Position numbers and translations under genes: made by a program. Positions 1 through 8,855 of a DNA stretch of 64,000 nucleotides are shown in pieces (the first letter of the stretch is position 1; each line of letters begins with the position of its first letter). Source of the DNA: Acidaminobacter sp. JC074. GTDB taxonomy: Bacteria > Bacillota > Clostridia > Peptostreptococcales > Acidaminobacteraceae. A model generated the notes under the pieces. The model saw only the letters and a program-made list of their open reading frames with translations, ran no database searches and was not told where the DNA came from. Location: NCBI RefSeq assembly GCF_022496765.1, contig NZ_VANV01000005.1:62001-126000 (forward strand), in the 5' to 3' direction.

Positions 1-933
1 TTTCTTGCCTTGTTTCTTACTGACCTTGTTGATAAGAGGATACATGCCTAAGGTTAAAACACCGATTATAGTGGTCAGGCCACCTTGGGCACCTTCATCC
101 AATAGAGCCAGTACAGTAATGTAATAGATCAAACCACTCTCAAAGATATAGGTAGCCACACCATAGGCGATCAAACTTCTAAAAAACCTGATGAAATTAC
201 GATTACCCATGGCTGTTTTTAATGATTTCTTTAAACTGATATGCTCTCGGTTCATATCAGACTCATATTTCTTTTCATCTAAAAAGATGACTGGCACCAT
301 AAGTGAGATAACCCCAAATAGACCAATAATGACAAAAGACAACTGCAGACTTTGAAGCCTTGTGATGGAAAAGGCACTCTCCAAATAGTCCCATGATGTA
401 GTCGCAAAGGATACGATTAGAAATCCTAAGAACCAAAATAAGCTCGAATAAGTGCCCAGATCAATCTTATCCTCAGGTGATTTACCCATATCTACTATTA
501 AAGAGTAATAAGGAATAGAGTACAATGTTAGAAACAAGGCACTTAAAAACATGAACAAGGTTAACCATACCACATTTAAGTGGTGGATCTGGTCTGCAAA
601 AGGCACAAAGAATACCAAGACATAAGATAGACCCATAGGCAAGGCTGCTCTTTTCATAAAAGGTAGTCTTTTCCCCTTGGGATGTTTACTCATATCAGAT
701 AAATGGGCTACCAGCGGATCCGTTATGACATCAAAGAGCCGACTGGCAAACAGTACAAGACCCAGCACAGTTAGTCCCATAAAGATGCTGGTCTGTGGAA
801 TGACGTAAACTAGGCCAGCATTATCAGCTGGAAAGAATACATAAACCAAGTACAGCATATGAATCACTGTTATCAGTGAAATGCCAAGACTGCCTAGACC
901 ATAAGTTATTTTCTCTTTTAGTGTTAAGCTCAT
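1..933 (-). CDS. GPH-type (MelB-like) sugar/cation symporter, 3' end cut by window
   Basis: Reading the minus strand from the ATG at 933 gives an open frame of 311 codons that runs off the left edge, so the C-terminus is missing. The protein begins MSLTLKEKITYGLGSLG and has alternating hydrophobic segments typical of a 12-helix transporter. The stretch RLFDVITDPLVAHLSDMSKHPKGKRLPF matches the helix 2-3 loop signature of the glycoside-pentoside-hexuronide family (MFS_2), which imports sugars with Na+ or H+. It starts 12 bp after the GH116 glycosidase stop and is surely co-transcribed with it, so a beta-glucoside or similar glycoside is the likely cargo. Substrate and ion are not determined by the sequence. 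Confidence 0.85.
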   Translation of the reverse strand, partial: MSLTLKEKITYGLGSLGISLITVIHMLYLVYVFFPADNAGLVYVIPQTSIFMGLTVLGLVLFASRLFDVITDPLVAHLSDMSKHPKGKRLPFMKRAALPMGLSYVLVFFVPFADQIHHLNVVWLTLFMFLSALFLTLYSIPYYSLIVDMGKSPEDKIDLGTYSSLFWFLGFLIVSFATTSWDYLESAFSITRLQSLQLSFVIIGLFGVISLMVPVIFLDEKKYESDMNREHISLKKSLKTAMGNRNFIRFFRSLIAYGVATYIFESGLIYYITVLALLDEGAQGGLTTIIGVLTLGMYPLINKVSKKQGKK

Positions 934-945
934 CGTTCACTTCCT

Positions 946-3489
946 TTATACCTCTATCGTCAAAAGGTCTCCTGATTTCATTTGCACAGAGACTTCAATG
1001 ACGTCATCTATTACAGTCACTTCACGGAACTCTCGATTTAAATGTACAGTCTTTACAGACTTAAATGGCTGAGAAATCTTTTCAAGTTCAAGCTTACCGT
1101 AGAGCACTTTCAAATCCATTCCCTTAGGTGTAACAAGCACACTTCCCCATGCCCCATCTATAGACCAAAAGTACTTGCCATCTTTTAAGGGTTTAAAACC
1201 TATCATTCTCTTGGTCATATCATATTTAAATCCAGAGTAGGTCAGTAAGAATGAATAAGAAGCCATGGCTCTTGCATAACTGGCTCCACACTCAATTTCT
1301 GCAAAGGGATTTCTCTTCATACCGTCATAACGGTCTCGAATACTCTTAACAATTTCTAAGGCCTCATTTTCCATTCCACACTGGAGCATGTTGCAAGCGG
1401 CAGCATATTCAAACCCACTCATAACTTCTTCAGTATATGGAATCGTAATCTTAGGCTTATCATTTATATCTTTCCAATTACACATCAAAAGACCAGATTC
1501 ACCATTGACGCCAAATACTCGACATGGATTGTTGATATCTCTTAGTGAAATAAAGTTGTACTTGTAGATACTCTCAAGCGCTTTTCTTCTGTGATCTTGA
1601 TTGAAGATAGAAGATAGTCCCATCAAATCAGCATGCCAATCTGCAACCACTTGATCAATTTCCACACCATTGCCAATTTGGTATTTAATTTCTCCTGTTT
1701 CTTCATCCCAGTAGCCACCAGACATGTTTAAGGAACGATTGCCACCGTACTTGTCTAAGACCGCCTTACTCTTTACATCAATATCTTGTATATAATACTC
1801 GCCATTAAAGGTATTGTTTTCAATCCACTCATGACCCTTTTGATACAAGTTCTCATAATCTCTTGCTTTATCTAACTCACCGACTGCTCTTGCCATTTCA
1901 GCACCAGCCAGTAAAGCACCATGATAAAAACCAGTCAGCCAAGCATGAGGACCATAAAGTTCAACATCCAAGGTATGGTGTTGTCTACCATGTAAAACGC
2001 CCGTCTTATCTATGTCCCACTTGTCTGGATTCTTTTCTGACCAAGTAAACTCTAAACACTTTTTTATATTAGGCCAATGTCTTTTAAGCCACTTTGTATT
2101 ACCAGATATTTTCCATTCTCTGTAGAACTTCATGACTGTACCCAACTGACCATCCACACAAGCCCTAAAAGGTTGTTTGGCATTCCCTAGAGGTAACATC
2201 AATCTAAAGTTCATCTTACCTGACTTACTCAAGTTGTATTTCATTTCTAAATCACGAATGCTTCTTTCTAGTTTAGGAAATAAAAAAGGTAAAGCGTAAG
2301 CATAGTTCCAGACATGCTGGCATGTGCCTTCACAGGAACCCCAAGTTTTGTTGACGCCTTCCCAACCGTAAAACTCACCATCTGTCAGCCTTAAACAAGT
2401 GGTGCTTTTAAGAGTGGCGAGATTGCCTTGTATGGCATCTAATACAGGCTCTGGTAAATCGGACTCAAATAAGGTGTCTTTGAACATTTTGGTCTCACTG
2501 TAAAGCCTGTCCCATTCTTTGAAACAGTATTCAGATACTTGTTTTGAAGAATCAAACAACTTGGCATAGTAATTTTTCCACTTGGGTATTTTCGTTGGGA
2601 CTGTCCCAAGCCAATACTTCCAGTAGTTAGGCACATACCAGGCTATGTTAAACTTAATGATCTTGCTTTCACCAGGCTTTACACTAACCGCACCTGCTAG
2701 GGTAGCTGTATCTTTCTTTAGTTTTCTAGTCTTGTCGAACCTTCTGTTTTTTAGAGGACCAAAGCGTGAAAAATCATTGATAAACATGGTCACATTATCA
2801 AACCAACCACCCCTGTACCAGTATTCTTGATAAGAAGTATCTTCACAGTCTGAAGCAATGGTCACATTGCCATACTGTAAATGGCTCTTCATATTGAAGC
2901 GACTATTCATCGTAATGCCATGTAGACCATCCTCATTAAAATAGTGGTTTTTCCCAGCTGATTTTAAAGGATTTGTCACAGAAAGTGCGACTGTATACTT
3001 TAAGGTCTGATCACTCGTATTATTTACTCTTATATGAAACATGGCTGTAGGTATTGAAGAATCCAAATCATTTGATGGTATAAATGGATTAAATGCTTCT
3101 AGAGTAACAGCACCTGGAAACTTTTCATCTTTGAAACTTAATTCAGCTATAGGAAACTCGCCTTTAAACTCATGGTCAGAAAAATGCTTCATACCAGACA
3201 TGGTGCCCCTGTTTGGACCATGACCGTAGCCCCATGAATGATTGCCCTTATGCATGCCACCCATAAAATCCTTAGAGATATCTCCTTGCAAGAGTCTAAA
3301 ATCTACAAGCTCATAATCATTTTCTGCCTTGATGGCAAAGTTGGTAAAAGAATTGATGGTCTCTCTATTGGGTCTATTGTTTATTTCCCAATCTATTAAA
3401 GCACCATTACCTGCTAAACCGATACTGCCTGATCCAATACCGCCTAAAGGAAATGATATTTCCGATGTATACTGTCCCCTATAAATCAT
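946..3489 (-). CDS. GH116 family glycoside hydrolase (beta-glucosidase type)
   Basis: This 847-residue protein has the GH116 layout: an N-terminal beta domain opening with GGIGSGSIGLAGNGALIDWE, then an alpha/alpha toroid. The expected catalytic residues are visible: the nucleophile Glu at about residue 510 in TLDVELYGP, and the acid/base Asp at about 612 in GVEIDQVVADW, as in the bacterial TxGH116 and human GBA2 group. GH116 enzymes hydrolyse beta-glucosides or beta-xylosides. There is no signal peptide, so it acts in the cytoplasm on imported glycosides. An AAAGGA site precedes the ATG at 3489. It is first in an operon with the MelB-like transporter, and an AraC regulator diverges from it. 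Exact sugar specificity is unknown. Confidence 0.9.
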   Translation of the reverse strand: MIYRGQYTSEISFPLGGIGSGSIGLAGNGALIDWEINNRPNRETINSFTNFAIKAENDYELVDFRLLQGDISKDFMGGMHKGNHSWGYGHGPNRGTMSGMKHFSDHEFKGEFPIAELSFKDEKFPGAVTLEAFNPFIPSNDLDSSIPTAMFHIRVNNTSDQTLKYTVALSVTNPLKSAGKNHYFNEDGLHGITMNSRFNMKSHLQYGNVTIASDCEDTSYQEYWYRGGWFDNVTMFINDFSRFGPLKNRRFDKTRKLKKDTATLAGAVSVKPGESKIIKFNIAWYVPNYWKYWLGTVPTKIPKWKNYYAKLFDSSKQVSEYCFKEWDRLYSETKMFKDTLFESDLPEPVLDAIQGNLATLKSTTCLRLTDGEFYGWEGVNKTWGSCEGTCQHVWNYAYALPFLFPKLERSIRDLEMKYNLSKSGKMNFRLMLPLGNAKQPFRACVDGQLGTVMKFYREWKISGNTKWLKRHWPNIKKCLEFTWSEKNPDKWDIDKTGVLHGRQHHTLDVELYGPHAWLTGFYHGALLAGAEMARAVGELDKARDYENLYQKGHEWIENNTFNGEYYIQDIDVKSKAVLDKYGGNRSLNMSGGYWDEETGEIKYQIGNGVEIDQVVADWHADLMGLSSIFNQDHRRKALESIYKYNFISLRDINNPCRVFGVNGESGLLMCNWKDINDKPKITIPYTEEVMSGFEYAAACNMLQCGMENEALEIVKSIRDRYDGMKRNPFAEIECGASYARAMASYSFLLTYSGFKYDMTKRMIGFKPLKDGKYFWSIDGAWGSVLVTPKGMDLKVLYGKLELEKISQPFKSVKTVHLNREFREVTVIDDVIEVSVQMKSGDLLTIEV

Positions 3490-3567
3490 CTAAAATCCTT
3501 TCTTCTTACATACTCATACTCAAAGTTTATCAGATAGATTGCATGTTTTATATATAAGAAACCCTCT

Positions 3568-3599
3568 ATTTTATATGAATAAATTGCATAATATAAAAT
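3568..3599. promoter_or_regulatory. Inverted repeat in GH116/AraC divergent promoter region
   Basis: The 138-bp gap between the GH116 gene and the AraC gene is very AT-rich. It contains 9-bp arms ATTTTATAT (3568-3576) and ATATAAAAT (3591-3599) and repeated ATTGCAT words. Its place between divergent genes makes it a candidate binding site for the AraC regulator, but the low complexity allows chance matches. Confidence 0.35.
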
Positions 3600-3627
3600 T
3601 CATTGCTAAACTGTTATGGGAGGCACT

Positions 3628-4425
3628 ATGTTATTTAATGAGATCTTTTATGAAAACAAGCATGCTTATAACAATCTTTTACATATAAGACAGTTGGGCA
3701 AATTGAATGAAGATGAAAGCTATTTGATAGAAAGAGAAAATAGTCCAACCAATGTCCTGGGTTATGTCTTATCCGGCACCTTGCACATTGAAGTTTACGG
3801 CAACCACCATAAGCTCCATACAGGCAATGCCTTCATTTTACCCCATCATTGTAAATATAAGATGTATGCAGATCATGATTACCCACCTGGACTTCTGTGG
3901 GCAAATATCAGGGGCAAACTCTTTGAAAGTATGTTAAGTTCTCTCTTTGACCAGTCATTTATTCAAGCCAACCACAATCTAGAAAAAGATTTTGAAAAGC
4001 TGATCAATCTGGTTAAAGATGAAAATGAAGACCATGAGATAATGAAGCATATCAGTCACATGATGATCGATATCTACAACTATCAGTGCCAATCCCTTAC
4101 AGTCGATGAAAGTGACAGTCATAAGTACGACCACTATATTTCTCAGCAAATACAGTATCAATTTTCTGTAAAGAAAATGGCCGATCATTTTCATATATCT
4201 GTAGATAAACTTAATCGGACCTTTAAAAAGGATTTTAACCTGACCCCCTACCAGTACTATCAAACTATTCGCTTGGATTTGGCTACTTCCCTTTTAAAGA
4301 ACACAGATTTAACCATCGAAGACATTTGTAGGCGTTTAGGCTTTTCAAATAGAAACAACTTTACCGCCTTTTTTATTTCTAAGGTAAATACACCACCCGC
4401 TACATATAGGAGGAAACATAGATGA
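3628..4425 (+). CDS. AraC family transcriptional regulator
   Basis: The product (265 aa) has an N-terminal cupin-like sensor domain (LSGTLHIEVYGNHHKLHTGNAFILP region, about residues 45-75) and two C-terminal helix-turn-helix motifs of the AraC type (MADHFHISVDKLNRTFKKDF and IEDICRRLGFSNRNNFTAFF). I chose the ATG at 3628 because GGGAGG lies at 3618-3623; the in-frame ATG at 3616 has no site before it. It diverges from the GH116/transporter operon and probably activates it on sensing a sugar. Its end overlaps the next gene by four bases (ATGA), so the flavin reductase is translated from the same message. Confidence 0.88.
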   Translation: MLFNEIFYENKHAYNNLLHIRQLGKLNEDESYLIERENSPTNVLGYVLSGTLHIEVYGNHHKLHTGNAFILPHHCKYKMYADHDYPPGLLWANIRGKLFESMLSSLFDQSFIQANHNLEKDFEKLINLVKDENEDHEIMKHISHMMIDIYNYQCQSLTVDESDSHKYDHYISQQIQYQFSVKKMADHFHISVDKLNRTFKKDFNLTPYQYYQTIRLDLATSLLKNTDLTIEDICRRLGFSNRNNFTAFFISKVNTPPATYRRKHR

Positions 4426-5447
4426 AACTAAACTCACCCATTCAAATAGGCAAGAGAGTCTGTAAAAACAGAATTGTTATGCCACCTTTGGTTTGTTTTA
4501 ACTGGGCTGATGAAGAAGGTTTAGAAACCGTTAGTAGAGAAGAACATTATGGAAAAAGAAATGCGACAGGCCTCATCGTTGTAGAAGCAGCTGGGATTTC
4601 TAAAGAAAGTAGAATTGTTGATACTGAGCTCGGCATATGGGATGACAAGCATATCAAACAGTATGAAAGAATTGCCAAAGCTTGTCATAAAGAGGATGCT
4701 TTAGTTATCGTTCAAATCGTTCATGCAGGCATCAAAGCATATCCAGATCAAGTTTATACGTCATCTTATAAGGAAGCTTTAAACAAAGAAGTTCTTGAAC
4801 TGAATCAGGACCAAATCGAAACCATCAAGAAACACTTTGTAAACTCGGCCCTTCTTGCCAAAGAGGCTGGTCTTGATGGCGTGGAGGTTCATGGGGCTCA
4901 TGGCTACCTACTGAGTCAGTTTACATCACCTCAGGCCAATCACAGAAGTGATGCATATGGCGGTTCTACAGAAAATCGCTACAAATTGTCTCTAGATATT
5001 GTCAAAGACATAAGGCAAGCTACTGGGGATGACTTTATTATTTCTTATCGATTTGGGGTCAATGATCCATTTTTTGAAGATGACATAAAAGGTATCAAAC
5101 TTTTAGAGCAAGCCGGAGTGGATGTATTTAATGTCTCATCTGGTATCGGTATTAAGTCTCTGGATATTCCATCAGATTATCCCGAATCCTTTATCACCTA
5201 CATGGGTTATAAGATGAAAGAACATACAAATAAACCGGTTATCTCTGTTTACGGTATCTTAAGACCTGAACAAGCAGAATACTTAATAGAAAATGACTAT
5301 ACAGATATGGTGGCTGTAGGAAGGGGACTCTTAGCGGATCCAAAGTGGACAGAGAAGGCCCTAAATAAAAAAGAAGTCAATATCTGCTTCCACTGTAAAA
5401 GATGTCAGTTTGTTGTAGATGGCCATAAATGTCCTCAAAAAAGTTGA
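4422..5447 (+). CDS. NADH:flavin oxidoreductase, Old Yellow Enzyme family, single-domain with C-terminal Cys motif
   Basis: A TIM-barrel OYE-family protein of 341 aa. Visible family marks are the N-terminal KNRIVMPPL, the active-site region GVEVHGAHGYLLSQFTSP, the arginine motif GGSTENRYKL and the phosphate-binding end MVAVGRGLLADP. The C-terminus carries CFHCKRCQFVVDGHKC (spacing C-x2-C-x2-C-x8-C), which resembles the 4Fe-4S ligands of 2,4-dienoyl-CoA reductase-type enzymes although the extra flavin/NADPH domain of those proteins is absent. It is translationally coupled to the AraC gene and ends at a strong terminator. The natural substrate is unknown; reduction of an activated double bond is likely. 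Confidence 0.87.
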   Translation: MKLNSPIQIGKRVCKNRIVMPPLVCFNWADEEGLETVSREEHYGKRNATGLIVVEAAGISKESRIVDTELGIWDDKHIKQYERIAKACHKEDALVIVQIVHAGIKAYPDQVYTSSYKEALNKEVLELNQDQIETIKKHFVNSALLAKEAGLDGVEVHGAHGYLLSQFTSPQANHRSDAYGGSTENRYKLSLDIVKDIRQATGDDFIISYRFGVNDPFFEDDIKGIKLLEQAGVDVFNVSSGIGIKSLDIPSDYPESFITYMGYKMKEHTNKPVISVYGILRPEQAEYLIENDYTDMVAVGRGLLADPKWTEKALNKKEVNICFHCKRCQFVVDGHKCPQKS

Positions 5448-5475
5448 AAAGTCAGGATTGCTCCTGGCTTTTTTT
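5448..5475 (+). terminator. Rho-independent terminator after the OYE gene
   Basis: AAAGTCAGGA pairs with TCCTGGCTTT around a TTGC loop and continues into a run of seven T. It starts directly after the stop codon at 5447. Confidence 0.85.
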
Positions 5476-5503
5476 AATATCAGCATATGAAATTTCAATT
5501 CAA

Positions 5504-6586
5504 CTACTCAATAGGCATTAAATCATTGTCCAGCCATTGAGCTTTTTCATCAATCTCACGTATAAACATTTTATCGTGATCAGACATGTCTTTAGCTTGA
5601 TGAAATCTAAAGATCATTTGGTTTCCGTGAACACCAACGATTTCTACCTTACCTCTCGGATGAGACATAATCAGTCTAAATCGTTTAGAAAGTCCATCTA
5701 ACTTTTTACGTGTTTCTTGAATGAGCGTATAGGTTTCTAATAAAGTCTTTTGGAAGCCAATTTTTACAGCTTTCACAGGTCTACATTGGAATACATAATA
5801 TGGATTTATACCGACTCTATTTAAACCATTAAGAAGTTCAGCTAATACGTCAGGTGTATCATTCACACCTTTTAAAACTACAGCTTGATTGTTAATTGAT
5901 ACCCCAATATTTTTAATCTTCTTAATAGCATTAAGTGCTTCCTGAGTTAATTCTCTTGGATGATTAAATTGAGTAACAATCACAATTTCTTTTTTCTTAG
6001 AATACTTCTCTAAAATACTTACCAGATTGTCTGTAATTCTTTCTGGATATACAACCAATGATCTTGTTCCAAATCTAATGTAGTTCAAGTGTTTAATTTC
6101 AGTAAGGCCTTTCAAATAAGCTTCTATCTGCTCATCTGTTAAACAAAATGAGTCGCCTCCTGATAACAATACATTGTTGATTTCCTCGTGACCAGATAAA
6201 TACTTGATGGTTTCATCTAATCTACTATTAATTTCTTCACTGCTCAGCCCTACCAGTCTCTTCCTGAAACAATGTCTACAGTACATAAAACAGGTAGATG
6301 TCGTGAGTACGAGAGCAGTTGTTGAATACTTGTGTTGAAGACCAGGTAACTTAGTATTACTTGCCTCACCAGAAGTATCGTAATCTCCCATTAAGTCCAC
6401 TTCAAAAGCATTTGGATAAGAGATGCGTTTAATGGGGTCATTTGGGTCATTCTGATCAATTAGATCATAATAGTATTTTGGTATCCTCATTGGATGACGT
6501 TCAATAACCTCTTCCAAAGTCGTCTCTTGATCTTTGACCCTAAGATCTACAATATCATTTCTTAAATTAAGTTCCCATTTTTCCAT
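5504..6586 (-). CDS. KamA-family radical SAM protein (short form)
   Basis: The 360-aa protein has the radical SAM cluster motif CFMYCRHC (Cys 99, 103, 106, spacing CxxxCxxC) and the KamA-family segments VLLSGGDSF and VLKGVNDTP. Lys 313 in SHPRGKVEIV sits where the PLP-binding lysine of lysine 2,3-aminomutase is expected. True lysine 2,3-aminomutases are about 415 aa, so this is a shorter relative, common in Clostridia and without a settled role. No lysine fermentation genes lie nearby. An AGGAG site precedes the ATG at 6586. The gene stands alone, with its own promoter and a palindrome at the -35 region. It could be an aminomutase on an unknown amino acid. Confidence 0.8.
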   Translation of the reverse strand: MEKWELNLRNDIVDLRVKDQETTLEEVIERHPMRIPKYYYDLIDQNDPNDPIKRISYPNAFEVDLMGDYDTSGEASNTKLPGLQHKYSTTALVLTTSTCFMYCRHCFRKRLVGLSSEEINSRLDETIKYLSGHEEINNVLLSGGDSFCLTDEQIEAYLKGLTEIKHLNYIRFGTRSLVVYPERITDNLVSILEKYSKKKEIVIVTQFNHPRELTQEALNAIKKIKNIGVSINNQAVVLKGVNDTPDVLAELLNGLNRVGINPYYVFQCRPVKAVKIGFQKTLLETYTLIQETRKKLDGLSKRFRLIMSHPRGKVEIVGVHGNQMIFRFHQAKDMSDHDKMFIREIDEKAQWLDNDLMPIE

Positions 6587-6633
6587 GGTTCTCCTTTCTT
6601 ATGTCTGTTTTTTGAAAATTCAGCCTACATTTC

Positions 6634-6673
6634 ATTATAACACATAAAAGCTAAAGTTTCGAATTGCGAAACT
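6634..6673 (-). promoter_or_regulatory. kamA-like gene promoter with 19-bp palindrome at -35
   Basis: On the minus strand an extended -10 (TGTTATAAT) is read at 6634-6642. The perfect inverted repeat AGTTTCG-N5-CGAAACT occupies 6655-6673, exactly over the expected -35, which suggests a repressor or activator site. Confidence 0.55.
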
Positions 6674-6718
6674 AAAGCGCATAAAATGTTAATAGATACA
6701 AGCCTTTAAATTACAATA

Positions 6719-6757
6719 AAAGCCAGAAATCACTCTTAGATTTCTAGCTTTTTTTAT
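6719..6757. terminator. Bidirectional terminator after the extradiol dioxygenase gene
   Basis: AAAGCCAGAAATC (6719-6731) pairs with GATTTCTAGCTTT (from 6739), followed by a T-run on the plus strand and by TTTTATTGTAATTT on the minus strand. It ends the minus-strand operon that finishes at 6774. Confidence 0.75.
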
Positions 6758-6773
6758 CTCCATGTATTGTATA

Positions 6774-7508
6774 TTACGAGAACACATAGCTTGTCATAGA
6801 AAAGGCTTCGTAAACAACTTTCTTATTGTAAATGTCTATTTTATTAGATACCGATGCGCCTATGACATATAACAAAGGATCAAAGTGTTCACTGGTTTGA
6901 AAGGCTTTCTTTTGGTTGTCTATCAAATGATAATTGATTATGCCTTCATAATTATGACTTTTTATCATGTTTTCAATTTCATTATCAAAATCAAGGGCAA
7001 ATGACACGGGGTCATCTTTTATATGCTTAAAACTATGGACCACATTGCCAGAACCAATAATCATGTAACCCTCTTCTCTTAGTTGACCAAGCTTTTTTCC
7101 GATTTCAAACATGTCACTAGGAGATAAATTTTTATCTAAACTCATTTGTACAAGAGGTATATCAGCATTCGGATACATATGAGCAAGTATAGACCAGGCA
7201 CCGTGATCGATGCCCCATGAATCATCAATTTCAGCACCTATCAACTCTATAACTCTTTTAGTTAGATAAGAATCTCCTGTTACAGGGTACTTTAAATCAT
7301 ACAGTTCTTTTGGAAAACCATACATATCATCAATCTTCTTAGGATGCATGGCCGACTGAATCTTAGTACCATTTGTAACCCAATGGGCCGATATCATCAA
7401 GATACCTTTTGGATGATACTTTTGTCCAAGCATCTTCCAAACTTTTGTAAAGTCATTCTCCTCTATAGCGTTCATAGGACTCCCATGACCTAAAAACATT
7501 GCAACCAT
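6774..7508 (-). CDS. Class III extradiol dioxygenase, 4,5-DOPA dioxygenase (YgiD) type
   Basis: The 244-aa protein fits the LigB/DODA family: MFLGHGSPMNA at the N-terminus gives the first metal histidine, followed by ISAHWVT and a central HGAWSILAHMYP. These non-heme iron or zinc enzymes open catechol rings (DOPA-type substrates in plants and E. coli YgiD). Its start codon overlaps the pirin stop (TAATG), so it is the last gene of a four-gene unit marR-azoR-pirin-dioxygenase. The context points to catechol or quinone removal. Oxygen-dependent ring opening in a probable anaerobe is odd; the enzyme may use traces of oxygen or another reaction. Confidence 0.85.
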   Translation of the reverse strand: MVAMFLGHGSPMNAIEENDFTKVWKMLGQKYHPKGILMISAHWVTNGTKIQSAMHPKKIDDMYGFPKELYDLKYPVTGDSYLTKRVIELIGAEIDDSWGIDHGAWSILAHMYPNADIPLVQMSLDKNLSPSDMFEIGKKLGQLREEGYMIIGSGNVVHSFKHIKDDPVSFALDFDNEIENMIKSHNYEGIINYHLIDNQKKAFQTSEHFDPLLYVIGASVSNKIDIYNKKVVYEAFSMTSYVFS

Positions 7509-8188
7509 TAGGACCTCATTTCTATAACAAGTATATGACTGTCTGTTTCAGCCTTAAAATCAAGCGTCTCATCTGTTTCAATGGCATCTCTTGTTTTAAA
7601 CTCTTTTTGACCTACTTTAGACTGACCTTCAATCTGTACCACGTAGATTTTTCTGTTTTCTTTCACCTCAAAGTTTAGTTCATGATCTTTTTCTAAATAA
7701 GTGACATAAATGTTTGCATCTTGGTGGATCTTTATAGGCGCCTTATCACCAACCAGGTGAAGCCACTTGTTAATCCTAGCCTTCCAGTCGAACCTATAAT
7801 CACCATAGGTCGGCTCATATGATTTTTCATCAGGGTAAATCCAAATCTGCAGCAGCCTTACTGGCTCATCACCATGATTGTATTCTGAATGATAGACCCC
7901 TTTCCCTGCAGACATATATTGAACCTGACCTCTATAGACTGTTTCTTCGTGTCCCATAGAATCACCATGACTCAAACCGCCATCAATGACATATGAGATG
8001 ATTTCCATGTCCCTGTGAGGATGTTTTGGAAAGCCTTGATGTGGATCAATGATATCATCATTTAAGACCCTTAATGGACCATAGCGCATTCTTTCTGGAT
8101 TATGATAATCTGCAAAAGAAAAATGATGATAGGTTTTTAACCAACCATGGTTAAAATAGCCTATGTCTCTATGATCAATGTATTTCAT
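7508..8188 (-). CDS. Pirin family protein (YhhW/quercetinase type)
   Basis: A two-cupin protein of 226 aa. The N-terminal cupin carries the metal-binding pirin motif FPKHPHRDMEIISYVIDG and later HSEYNHG, giving the expected His and Glu ligands. E. coli YhhW and some bacterial pirins cleave quercetin, a catechol-containing flavonoid, which suits its place between an azoreductase and an extradiol dioxygenase. Start and stop codons overlap those of both neighbours, so the three are translated together. It is cytoplasmic. Actual substrate unknown. Confidence 0.87.
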   Translation of the reverse strand: MKYIDHRDIGYFNHGWLKTYHHFSFADYHNPERMRYGPLRVLNDDIIDPHQGFPKHPHRDMEIISYVIDGGLSHGDSMGHEETVYRGQVQYMSAGKGVYHSEYNHGDEPVRLLQIWIYPDEKSYEPTYGDYRFDWKARINKWLHLVGDKAPIKIHQDANIYVTYLEKDHELNFEVKENRKIYVVQIEGQSKVGQKEFKTRDAIETDETLDFKAETDSHILVIEMRS

Positions 8189-8799
8189 TACATCACTTCC
8201 CTTACGCTTTTAGTCACCCAATCATCTAAAGTAGACTGGTAGTCATTTCTAGAGAAGTCACCCATGTTGGTACCTTCAATTAGAAGGGCTAATTTTTCCT
8301 CTAGACCTAAAAACTTAAATATATGAGAAACATATCTGTTACCAAACTCCATTTCCATCATGTCTTTGTAAACACCACCAGAAGCCTGGATATGAACAAA
8401 GGTGCCTTCTAGTAAGCCAACAGGTCCATTTTCTGTATACTTAAAAGTTTTGCCAGCAACTGCAATCACATCAATAAGTGCTTTTAATTGAGGCGGTACA
8501 CCAAAGTTCCACAAAGGTGATACAATGACATAATGATCAAACTTTACGAACTTATCTAAAATAAGATTTCTTAGGTTCATCTTTTCAAATTCTTCCTCAG
8601 TCAGTTCCATACCCTTCATAGACTTACCGAAGGCCGACATAACCTCTTCATCAATCATTGGGATCTTCATCTGGTATAGGGGCCATACTTCTACGTAATG
8701 GTCTTTTTCCTTAAGTGCATCTACATAGTGGTCTGCTGCCCATTTAGAATGTGAGTAGTCTGATGTTTTTGGATTTGCATCGATTAATAATATTTTCAT
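8188..8799 (-). CDS. azoR: FMN-dependent NADH-azoreductase / quinone reductase
   Basis: A flavodoxin-fold protein of 203 aa with the AzoR start MKILLIDANPKTSDYSHSKW, the FMN-binding SPLWNFGVPPQLKALID and the ASGGVYKD loop. AzoR enzymes reduce quinones by two electrons and split azo bonds using FMN and NADH. The ATG at 8799 is preceded by AAAGGA at a good distance; an upstream in-frame start lies inside the palindromic operator and is unlikely. It follows the marR gene after a 14-bp perfect palindrome. Together with the pirin and dioxygenase it forms a quinone/catechol detoxification set. Confidence 0.88.
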   Translation of the reverse strand: MKILLIDANPKTSDYSHSKWAADHYVDALKEKDHYVEVWPLYQMKIPMIDEEVMSAFGKSMKGMELTEEEFEKMNLRNLILDKFVKFDHYVIVSPLWNFGVPPQLKALIDVIAVAGKTFKYTENGPVGLLEGTFVHIQASGGVYKDMMEMEFGNRYVSHIFKFLGLEEKLALLIEGTNMGDFSRNDYQSTLDDWVTKSVREVM

Positions 8800-8826
8800 G
8801 TGTTTGTCCTTTCTTAATTTAAAGTC

Positions 8827-8840
8827 TCTTGAATTCAAGA
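8827..8840. promoter_or_regulatory. MhqR-like operator between marR and azoR
   Basis: TCTTGAATTCAAGA is a perfect 14-bp palindrome. It differs from the recalled Bacillus MhqR box (ATCTCGAATTCGAGAT) only by C/T changes in each arm. It lies directly before azoR. Confidence 0.7.
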
Positions 8841-8855
8841 TATTAATGTAGAGAA

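Noticed and set aside
1863-2048. Plus-strand open frame of 61 codons inside the GH116 gene
   Set aside because: It lies wholly within a well-supported gene on the other strand and has no ribosome site or recognisable domain; many similar shadows occur across the window.
5504-6586. Assignment as true lysine 2,3-aminomutase
   Set aside because: The protein is about 55 residues shorter than KamA, and no lysine fermentation genes adjoin it; only the family name is supported.
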